Origin: MGIIb-O5 sp036154155
Lineage (GTDB): Archaea; Thermoplasmatota; Poseidoniia; Poseidoniales; Thalassarchaeaceae
DNA: 38,288 nt
Assembly (NCBI GenBank): GCA_036154155.1
Contig: JAYZLP010000033.1
Coordinates: 1 to 38,288, forward strand
Direction: 5' to 3'
Position numbers and translations under genes: made by a program. The notes below the pieces were generated by a model. It was not told the DNA's origin and did not search any database. It was given only the letters and a program-made list of their open reading frames with translations. Below are positions 33,066 to 38,288 of the stretch, piece by piece (position 1 is the first letter of the stretch; every line of letters starts with the position of its first letter).

Positions 33066-35420
33066 TCACCCTAAGCTAACTCTCTCCACCGATCCACAGT
33101 GCGGACATGCGGTCTTGGCTGAGGTGATCCCCTCAGGCAGCTCTAGTTCGAACAGCTTCTCGCAGGAAGAGCAGGCCTGCCTGACTTTCCTATCTTCAGC
33201 GGGGTTCTCATTGCCCTCTGCAGGGCTCCAGTTCTCGGTGGTTGTGTCGGGCTCATCGTCGAATGTGTACTCGACCACTCCTTCTTCCAGATCGACTGGT
33301 GGTTCTTCATCGTCGAATGCACTCAATAGCTCCTCCGCAGCGCTCGGAGGAGAGTCTGAGGGAGCCGATTCATCGGATGACAATAGCTCTGCTACCTCGT
33401 CCCCAATCTCCATCGATACGGGGTTCTGCGGTGCAGCCTCAGAAAGTCCGGACATTCCACTTGAGAAGCCCCCGTACGGCTGAGAGGGGGCTATGTTGGA
33501 ACCGCCTGTGCTCCACATCGCCTTCTGTTCCTCAGCGGACATCTCGCGTGGAGCCTCCTCCTCGACTTCAGATTCCTCCTCGGCCATCATTGCTGCCATC
33601 CTCCTGTTGGTGGATATTCTCATCAATATCAAAGACAGTATGACCAGGGTGAGTAGTGCAGCGCCCGCGATCATTAGCATCTCGGTGAACGTAAGGGATG
33701 TTCCTTCGGTTCCATCGGTTACCGTCAATAGAATCTCTGCCTCGGAAATCAGTCCTGCTTCGTTCTGAACTCTGCATATCACTCGGTAAACGCCAATTTC
33801 CTCAAATGCGTGCAGGACCACTGGCCCGCTGGCATCTTCGTCGTTGTCTGCGTCGCCATCGCCATCGGAGTCGGTCATTGCGTCAAAGTCCCATGAGTAG
33901 TACAGATTCGTTGATTCTGGGTCGGAGAAGGCGATGCTTAGCCTAGTGGTTTCCCCAATGACCGTGCTGGTCTCTTCTTCGTATTCGTCAGATACAGGAG
34001 GGGTCGAGTCGTAGAGGCTGACTATCGCTGTGTCCTCGGATGACAATCCCGATCGGTCAGTGACACGAAGGGTGATGGTGTGCTCACCAGAGCTCTCGTT
34101 TGAGGCAAAAGAGTGAGAGAACGAGTCCGCCCCTGAGAGATCTCCGGTGAACGAGGAAACTACCTGCCCATCCACCAACCATTCCACCGAAGAGACTCCC
34201 CAGTTGTCTGAGAAGTCTCCACTTAGGATCAATGCCTCGTTAAAGGCCCTCTCAACTACCCCGTTAACCTGAATGTTTGACTCGGGGGGAGTTACGTCTG
34301 AAACCTGAACCTCTTGGTAAACGCTAGTGCTCCTTCCATCTGTTGAAAGAACTGTGAGTCTGATCGTTACATTGGTTGGCTCGGCCCAACTCACGTTTGC
34401 CATGGTTCCGGAATTGTCATCGAATCCGTCGCCATCTGTATCCCATGAGAACCCTGATTCAGGTATCTGCTCGGATAGGTTGGGCGTTTCTGTTGCGTCC
34501 AAAGTTACAATCGAGCCAACATCGACGACCCCGGAGGATGCCTCTCCCCCAATTACCGGTTCAAGGATTGGCGTTAGAACCATGACAACGGTAGTCGCGA
34601 TGGGTAGGGTTCCTGCACCGCCGCCTGAGGGTCCTGCCCTATTGTCAACAACCAAGTAGAGTTGGGTTCCCTCCAGGGATTCTGGTGCTGTCCAAACTAT
34701 GCTTCTGTCGGTGGTGATTAGGAGCATATCGGTACCTGAGACTCTAGTAGCTGCAGTTCCTCCCGCTTCATAGAGGTCCACTTGGGATTGGGTCATCAGG
34801 AAAACGTCTGGAGCCCCTTCCATCGTACTGGCCTGTATGCTAACTTGTGTTCCAGCATCCAGAATGAATGGTCCATGAAGGAGGGAGTGCCCCCCAGCTT
34901 CCAAACGAACAATGGTATCGGCAAGGGTGAAGGGGACAGGAGTGATGATGCCTGCATCGAGGGTTACCGATGCTGCGCTCCCTCCCTGTGCGCCGTTAGA
35001 TGAGTCTTGGGGGTGGTCGAGGTTGTCGAACACCATGTACCACCTTGTCGGGTCCCTGTCATCGGGTACGGTCCAGTGCCATGACCCAGTTCCATTGAAC
35101 GACTCGAAAACGGAGTCTCCCTCCCAAACCAAGTCGCTTCTGTAAGACTGCTCGTTCTGGTAAACTGTGATTGCATTGGCGGAGAACAATAGTATGTCTA
35201 TCGCAGAGTCGGTAACAATGTCGAATGAGAGGGTCTGACCTGGATTCAGCTCCCCTAGATCAAGCCTCACACACGCTTGGTCACCGAGCTCCCAATTGGC
35301 TGGCATCATCGAAAGATCGGCGTTTACACAAGATATCACTCCCTTACTATCGGCCTCGGCAATTGGTCCTGCGAAAGACAAGAGTAGGATAGCGAGTATG
35401 GCTGACGACGCTGTCCTCAT
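33066..35420 (-). CDS. PKD-domain surface protein with cytoplasmic zinc ribbon
   Basis: This protein of about 784 residues starts at the ATG at 35420 (signal peptide MRTASSAILAILLLSFAGP); an upstream in-frame ATG at 35453 lies in the probable TATA box. The exterior has an N-terminal PPC-like region (DIVTDSAIDILLFSANAI), then PKD-like domains (about 305-560) with WDTDGDGFDD and DFDAMTDSDGDGDAD aspartate-rich loops. One membrane helix near 595-617 is followed by an acidic Pro/Ser-rich cytoplasmic region and a C-terminal zinc ribbon, C-x2-C-x18-C-x2-C, resembling MJ0042-type ribbons. It is probably a sensor, scaffold or anchor; no enzymatic residues are seen. Confidence 0.78.
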   Translation of the reverse strand: MRTASSAILAILLLSFAGPIAEADSKGVISCVNADLSMMPANWELGDQACVRLDLGELNPGQTLSFDIVTDSAIDILLFSANAITVYQNEQSYRSDLVWEGDSVFESFNGTGSWHWTVPDDRDPTRWYMVFDNLDHPQDSSNGAQGGSAASVTLDAGIITPVPFTLADTIVRLEAGGHSLLHGPFILDAGTQVSIQASTMEGAPDVFLMTQSQVDLYEAGGTAATRVSGTDMLLITTDRSIVWTAPESLEGTQLYLVVDNRAGPSGGGAGTLPIATTVVMVLTPILEPVIGGEASSGVVDVGSIVTLDATETPNLSEQIPESGFSWDTDGDGFDDNSGTMANVSWAEPTNVTIRLTVLSTDGRSTSVYQEVQVSDVTPPESNIQVNGVVERAFNEALILSGDFSDNWGVSSVEWLVDGQVVSSFTGDLSGADSFSHSFASNESSGEHTITLRVTDRSGLSSEDTAIVSLYDSTPPVSDEYEEETSTVIGETTRLSIAFSDPESTNLYYSWDFDAMTDSDGDGDADNDEDASGPVVLHAFEEIGVYRVICRVQNEAGLISEAEILLTVTDGTEGTSLTFTEMLMIAGAALLTLVILSLILMRISTNRRMAAMMAEEESEVEEEAPREMSAEEQKAMWSTGGSNIAPSQPYGGFSSGMSGLSEAAPQNPVSMEIGDEVAELLSSDESAPSDSPPSAAEELLSAFDDEEPPVDLEEGVVEYTFDDEPDTTTENWSPAEGNENPAEDRKVRQACSSCEKLFELELPEGITSAKTACPHCGSVERVSLG

Positions 35421-35426
35421 AGGTCG

Positions 35427-35457
35427 AGCGTCAACGCTTGCCTTTTGAATCATATCG
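35427..35457 (-). promoter_or_regulatory. TATA-like element and short inverted repeat before the PKD gene
   Basis: The coding strand reads GATATGATT at about 35449-35457, centred 33 nt before the ATG at 35420. A 5-bp inverted repeat AGCGT-CA-ACGCT (35427-35438, as read on the plus strand) lies between the two. This arrangement supports the 35420 start over the upstream ATG. Confidence 0.4.
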
Positions 35458-35477
35458 GCCCTACGTTCGTGGACGCA

Positions 35478-35732
35478 TCACAGGTTCTTCGGCAGTGGAG
35501 TGGGTGGGAACCACCTCAGCAATACGACATCCCCGACGGACCTAACCCACTTCCAGGGTATTGCAAGATGGGTCCTGTTCTCAACCAAGTCGGCTGGGGG
35601 GTTGGAGACGAAGATGTGTGTGCAGCTCCAGTCGTCAGTATTCACGAACATGTCATAGACGGTCCCAATGAGCCTTCCAGACGGTAGAATCACCGGAAGG
35701 CCCCTGATATCTGAGGCGTGACTGTCTGCCAT
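35478..35732 (-). CDS. Small PRC-barrel domain protein
   Basis: This single-domain protein of about 84 residues fits the PRC-barrel family: IRGLPVILPSGRLIGTVYDMFV at the start of the barrel and LAIPWKWVRSVGDVVLL at the end, the usual IPWxxVxxVGDVVIL strand. In-frame starts at 35759 (ATG) and 35780 (TTG) would lengthen it, but the homologous region begins only after the ATG at 35732, which has a GGTGGG about 12 nt upstream. PRC-barrel proteins act in 30S assembly (RimM) and, in haloarchaea, in FtsZ-based division (CdpB). It follows L15e, presumably co-transcribed, and lies about 1.4 kb from ftsZ. Confidence 0.75.
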   Translation of the reverse strand: MADSHASDIRGLPVILPSGRLIGTVYDMFVNTDDWSCTHIFVSNPPADLVENRTHLAIPWKWVRSVGDVVLLRWFPPTPLPKNL

Positions 35733-35780
35733 TGAACGCTGGCGCCCACCATGAGGCATCAATATGACGGCTCTTGGCAA

Positions 35781-36368
35781 TCACTTGCCGCGGTTCTTGT
35801 TGGCCTTCAGGCTTGGCCGGAGCTTCTCCGCGCCCTTGCCCTTGTTGTAAAGCCCCCTTCCACGCTTACCGGCGCTGGTCTTGCCTCGGAAGGCGCGTCC
35901 CTTGTGGCTGTTGCCATCAGAGACCCATGAGAAATCCTTGTCAGACATTATTACGGGATGGGATGGATCCAGGAGGATGACCTCGTAGAATTTGTTCTTG
36001 CCGTCCTCTCCAACCCAGTATGAGTTCAGCACCTCGAGGTTCGGATACCTCCTGCTGACCCTCTCCTCTGCGATTCTCTGGATCGACTTAGCCATGGTTA
36101 TTTTCTTGATTCCAGCCTTGGATGGCTTCCTCTTCATGTGGATCTTGCCCTTCCTAAGTCCGCCTCTCCTCACGCGTGTGCGAACGATTACCACTCCCTG
36201 CTTGGCCTTGTAGCCCAGTCTTCGTGCAGCGTCGAGCCTTGTTGGCCTCTCTGCTCTCTGGAATACGGGGCCTCTCCTCCACGAAGCCATGCGATCTCTT
36301 CGGTACAGTGGGGGCATACCCTCCTTGGGACGCTTCCATGTCGCGCGTACGTGCTTTGAAATGCCCAT
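35781..36368 (-). CDS. rpl15e: 50S ribosomal protein L15e
   Basis: This 195-residue basic protein belongs to the large ribosomal subunit and is found only in archaea and eukaryotes. The N-terminal MGISKHVRATWKRP, the RLDAARRLGYKAKQGVVIVR segment, YPNLEVLNSYWVGEDGK, and the basic GRGLYNKGKGAEKLRPS tail are characteristic. The ATG at 36368 fits the family start; longer frames upstream have no homology. A TATA-like CATAAAGG lies about 39 nt before the ATG, which has a purine-rich GGGGG leader, so a short 5' UTR is likely. Confidence 0.95.
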   Translation of the reverse strand: MGISKHVRATWKRPKEGMPPLYRRDRMASWRRGPVFQRAERPTRLDAARRLGYKAKQGVVIVRTRVRRGGLRKGKIHMKRKPSKAGIKKITMAKSIQRIAEERVSRRYPNLEVLNSYWVGEDGKNKFYEVILLDPSHPVIMSDKDFSWVSDGNSHKGRAFRGKTSAGKRGRGLYNKGKGAEKLRPSLKANKNRGK

Positions 36369-36402
36369 TAGTGAACCCCCAGCGGCTGGCCGAGCAAAGT
36401 CC

Positions 36403-36412
36403 CCTTTATGAG
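36403..36412. promoter_or_regulatory. Bidirectional TATA region between L15e and the SerK-like gene
   Basis: The plus strand reads CCTTTATGAG. Read rightwards, TTTATGAG is centred about 26 nt before the ATG at 36434, the position for a leaderless transcript. Read leftwards, CATAAAGG is about 39 nt from the L15e ATG. The same core therefore could serve both divergent genes. Confidence 0.4.
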
Positions 36413-36433
36413 CCTGCCCACAACTCCACAACC

Positions 36434-36847
36434 ATGGGCGAGGAGGGGGAATCGGTGCTTCTCAGTTCCACCGGGGACCTGCTTCCGCATGAGGAGGTTA
36501 TTCCCAAGAATCTCAACTCGATGCTGAAGTGGTTAGTCAAAACTGGGAGGTTTTTCCAGCCAATAGTGGTGGATGGCGGCTCCAAAGTGATTCTCGATGG
36601 CCACCACAGGTGGAACGCTGCAAAGGCACTGGGCCTAGAGAGAGTGCCCGTTGTTGCCGTTGACTACATGCACTCGGATGACGTCTCTGTAGACGTATGG
36701 CCGGGATGTGGGAGAGACACGATTACCAAGCGTCAGGTAGTTGATATGGGGGTATCAGGGAATCTATTCCCTCCCAAGACCAGTCGTCACACGTTCGCGT
36801 TTCCAATACCAAAAATAGGAATTCCTCTGGATGATCTGATGGATTAG
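36434..36847 (+). CDS. Short SerK-like ParB/sulfiredoxin-fold protein
   Basis: This 137-residue protein contains the ParB/sulfiredoxin-like signature VILDGHHRWNAAKALG near residue 55 and an upstream LPHEEV that lines up with the catalytic PHEQ glutamate region of the Thermococcus ADP-dependent free-serine kinase SerK. Its C-terminal FPPKTSRHTFAFP with PLDDLM matches the SerK ending SPKTTRHV. SerK is about 240 residues; the middle third is missing here. Free L-serine phosphorylation, feeding cysteine or serine metabolism, is plausible but unproven because of the deletion. The ATG at 36434 is chosen from the TATA spacing; earlier in-frame codons lie within the L15e gene. Confidence 0.7.
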   Translation: MGEEGESVLLSSTGDLLPHEEVIPKNLNSMLKWLVKTGRFFQPIVVDGGSKVILDGHHRWNAAKALGLERVPVVAVDYMHSDDVSVDVWPGCGRDTITKRQVVDMGVSGNLFPPKTSRHTFAFPIPKIGIPLDDLMD

Positions 36848-36951
36848 TGGTCCGCGCTCCCGGACTTGAACCGGGGACCCCCTGATGGCTGCCAACAACC
36901 GTGTGTTTCCAGTCTACAGTCAGGTGCTCTAGCCAACTGAGCTAAGCGCGG
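36848..36951 (-). tRNA. tRNA-Tyr(GUA) with 27-nt intron
   Basis: The gene folds as a full cloverleaf: acceptor stem CCGCGCT/AGCGCGG, D arm GCTC...GAGC, anticodon stem CCTGA/TCAGG, T arm CCCGG-TTCAAGT-CCGGG, discriminator A and an encoded CCA at 36848-36850. The C1-G72 pair with A73 is the archaeal tyrosine identity. The anticodon GTA is at 36917-36915, G37 is at 36914, and an intron of about 27 nt (36913-36887) sits at the canonical position between 37 and 38. Its CCA end directly abuts the stop codon of the convergent SerK-like gene. A weak TATA-like ACATAAGG lies upstream at about -28. Confidence 0.93.
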
Positions 36952-37123
36952 CGCGTATGTTCGTGAGGACTTTGCCTTATGTCGCTTTCCGGGATGTGGC
37001 ATTCTTTGGGCTCTCAACAAACGGGGTCCTGACTCTCGCTATTCCCCTCAACCTTAAGAATGCGAAGAAAGGGAATCGGGACTCGTAAGGCAGCAATGCC
37101 AGGGATGCACTGGGGGATATGGA
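36952..37123. other. Intergenic region between tRNA-Tyr and ftsZ
   Basis: This 172-base gap holds the divergent promoters of tRNA-Tyr and ftsZ. A CTTAAGAA at about 37053-37060 is a TATA candidate for ftsZ, flanked by a 6-bp inverted repeat (ATTCCC at 37041 and GGGAAT at 37071). A GGGGGAT (37112-37118) is the likely ribosome site for the GTG at 37124. I see no other gene. Confidence 0.4.
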
Positions 37124-37774
37124 GTGAGTGAAGCAGTCAGCTCACAGGAAAACGCTCCTGCCTCTGGCAGGATTGCAACATCACTAACTGACAAGGAGTT
37201 GGAATCCTTCGGCCCCCCTGACCCGAGGATTCTGGTTTGCGGATGCGGCGGTTCAGGCAACAACACGATGAACAGGATCACGCACATAGGGGTTGAGGGA
37301 GCCATAACCGTCGCAATCAACACCGACAAGCAACATCTGGATCACACTAGAGCTATGCAGAAGCTCCTCGTAGGCAGGCACATCACGCGTGGCCTTGGAG
37401 CGGGCGGGGACCCAACCATGGGTCGACGTTGCGCAGAGGCGGGCCGGGATGTCATCCAGAAGATCGTCAATGGTGCTGACCTGGTGTTCGTAACCGCAGG
37501 GCTAGGCGGGGGAACCGGTACGGGTATCGCCCCGGTGGTCGCAGAGGAGGCGAAGAGGGCTGGTGCGCTCGTAGTCGCGGTGGTCACGACACCCTTCAGC
37601 GTCGAGAGGCGCCAGAGGATGCAGCGGGCCTTGGAGGGACTCGACTTACTCAGAAGCACGGCCGACGCGGTTCTCGTGCTGGACAACAACAGGCTGCTGC
37701 ACTTCGTGCCCAACCTACCCCTGGACGAGGCCTTCAGCATCATGGACCAACTGATCGCAGAGATAGTGAAGTGA
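37124..37774 (+). CDS. ftsZ: FtsZ, N-terminal GTPase domain (reading stops at in-frame TGA)
   Basis: These 216 codons encode the GTP-binding half of archaeal FtsZ, the tubulin-like cytokinesis ring protein. The phosphate loop CGGSGNNTMNRI is near residue 41, the tubulin signature GGGTGTG at 128-134, TTPFSVERRQRM near 155, and DNNRLLHFVPNLPLDEAFS leads into the central H7 helix. Reading ends at TGA (37772-37774) inside H7, where archaeal FtsZ has a conserved glycine (IVKG). The downstream codons continue FtsZ in the same frame. The GTG start follows a GGGGGAT ribosome site. Without the second half it could bind GTP but not complete the T7 catalytic site of the next monomer. Confidence 0.93.
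   Translation: MSEAVSSQENAPASGRIATSLTDKELESFGPPDPRILVCGCGGSGNNTMNRITHIGVEGAITVAINTDKQHLDHTRAMQKLLVGRHITRGLGAGGDPTMGRRCAEAGRDVIQKIVNGADLVFVTAGLGGGTGTGIAPVVAEEAKRAGALVVAVVTTPFSVERRQRMQRALEGLDLLRSTADAVLVLDNNRLLHFVPNLPLDEAFSIMDQLIAEIVK
37772..37774 (+). other. In-frame TGA at the FtsZ domain junction
   Basis: The codons around the site are ATA GTG AAG TGA GTG GTG GAG ACC. The homologous stretch of archaeal FtsZ is typically IVKG-x-x-ETIT, so TGA takes the place of a glycine codon, one G-to-T change from GGA. Both sides are in one frame with intact FtsZ sequence. TGA is the normal stop of many other genes in this window. Confidence 0.85.
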
Positions 37775-38239
37775 GTGGTGGAGACCATCACCCTGCCGAG
37801 CCTGATCAACCTGGATTTCGCAGACGTCCGCACCATCATGAAGAACGGGGGCGTCACTATGATGCTCTACGGCGAGAGCGACCAGGGTGCGGAGGAGGTG
37901 GTCCACGAGTCTCTGAACCACCCGCTGCTCGACATAGACATAGACGGGGCGACGGGAGCCCTGATTCACGTCACGGGAGGACCATACATGACACTGGAGC
38001 AGGCGAACCAGGTGGTTGAGCTGATGACATCTAGGCTGTCCCCTGACGCGCAGGTGATTTTCGGAGCGAGGCAGGACCCAGCATTCGGTGACACGATCAA
38101 GGTGATGTCGATCATCACAGGAGTCGCGAGCAAGCGGCTGGAGGAGGAGAGGATGAGCGCTGACATGCTCGGAGAGGCCCTAAACATAGCCAGAAGGGGC
38201 AAAAACACGCCTGAGGGCGGATTCCAGAGATTCGACTGA
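37775..38239 (+). CDS. ftsZ: FtsZ, C-terminal domain (continuation after the TGA)
   Basis: These 154 codons continue FtsZ from the TGA onward in the same frame. The T7 catalytic loop NLDFAD (N12, D14, D17) that activates GTP hydrolysis on the neighbouring subunit is intact, as are IMKNGGVTMMLYGES, HPLLDIDIDGATGALIHVTGGP and the final beta domain VMSIITGV. A GTG (or the next GTG at 37778) immediately follows the TGA and could restart translation, but no GGTGA-type ribosome site precedes it, unlike other internal genes here. Intact sequence on this side shows either recent interruption, continued expression, or a base error. Confidence 0.85.
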   Translation: MVETITLPSLINLDFADVRTIMKNGGVTMMLYGESDQGAEEVVHESLNHPLLDIDIDGATGALIHVTGGPYMTLEQANQVVELMTSRLSPDAQVIFGARQDPAFGDTIKVMSIITGVASKRLEEERMSADMLGEALNIARRGKNTPEGGFQRFD

Positions 38240-38288
38240 TTCGGGTCCAGACAGGGGTAAGTCTCAAACCGGTCGCTTCACGGGTGCG

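Noticed and set aside
20721..35420. CRISPR-like or DNA-level repeats in the surface-protein block
   Set aside because: The repeats are protein-level domain repeats with diverged DNA; no regularly spaced identical DNA repeats were seen.
36176..36433. Upstream extension of the SerK-like gene into the L15e region
   Set aside because: The extension lies antisense to L15e and has no SerK similarity; the ATG at 36434 fits a TATA box 26 nt upstream.
37772..37774. TGA as a reassigned sense codon or selenocysteine
   Set aside because: Many other genes here end with TGA at the expected place, the replaced residue is glycine and not cysteine, and no SECIS-like element was recognised.
38240..38288. Possible secE/nusG start after ftsZ
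   Set aside because: Such neighbours are common in archaea, but the 49 bases left contain no recognisable coding start.

Overview
The window is from an archaeon. It carries aIF1A, a RIO1 kinase, a Pno1/Dim2-type KH protein, ribosomal protein L15e, an archaeal-type FtsZ and a tRNA-Tyr(GUA) with an intron after position 37. Compact operons, TATA boxes about 26 nt upstream of leaderless ATG/GTG starts, very large PKD/CARDB-like surface proteins, a leucine-degradation carboxylase and a complex I without NuoEFG together suggest a heterotrophic member of the Thermoplasmatota, most likely a marine Poseidoniales (Marine Group II) archaeon. The lineage is an inference from gene content. Nearly everything is on the minus strand; only the SerK-like gene and ftsZ are on the plus strand.

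Layout from left to right. (1) 54-641: a DUF4126 membrane protein with its own leaderless promoter. (2) 685-5193: an operon, read right to left, for the middle of leucine catabolism: methylcrotonoyl-CoA carboxylase carboxyltransferase, methylglutaconyl-CoA hydratase, biotin carboxylase and a separate biotin carrier protein. Two palindromes lie upstream. (3) 5261-6544: a DUF63 membrane protein. (4) 6588-8747: the translation and ribosome-biogenesis trio aIF1A, RIO1 and KH/Pno1. (5) 8793-20624: a twelve-gene complex I operon in the order nuoA-B-C-D-H-I-J1-J2-K-L-M-N, without nuoEFG. (6) 20721-35420: five exported or membrane proteins totalling about 14 kb, namely a CARDB/NEW3-like surface protein, a membrane-anchored subtilisin with a cytoplasmic Cys/His-rich tail, a small one-helix protein, a 1460-residue secreted repeat protein and a PKD protein with a cytoplasmic zinc ribbon. 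(7) 35478-36368: a PRC-barrel protein and L15e. (8) 36434-38239: a short SerK-like kinase homologue, tRNA-Tyr, and ftsZ interrupted by an in-frame TGA.

The parts make a coherent picture of a protein-eating heterotroph. A surface protease would yield peptides, the MCC operon would feed leucine carbon towards acetyl-CoA and acetoacetate, and the complex I module would conserve energy from the reductant released. The most notable observations are the TGA that replaces the conserved glycine codon at the FtsZ domain junction; the two surface proteins that carry zinc-binding modules on the cytoplasmic side; the D-[IL]-P repeats of the 1460-residue protein; short perfect palindromes with 3-4 nt spacers in the gaps ahead of several operons; unusual insertions in NuoH, NuoI and NuoL; and a PRC-barrel gene close to ftsZ, which recalls the archaeal CdpB division proteins. 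No CRISPR array, insertion sequence, rRNA gene or integrase was seen. The longest gene-free stretch is 172 bases (36952-37123).
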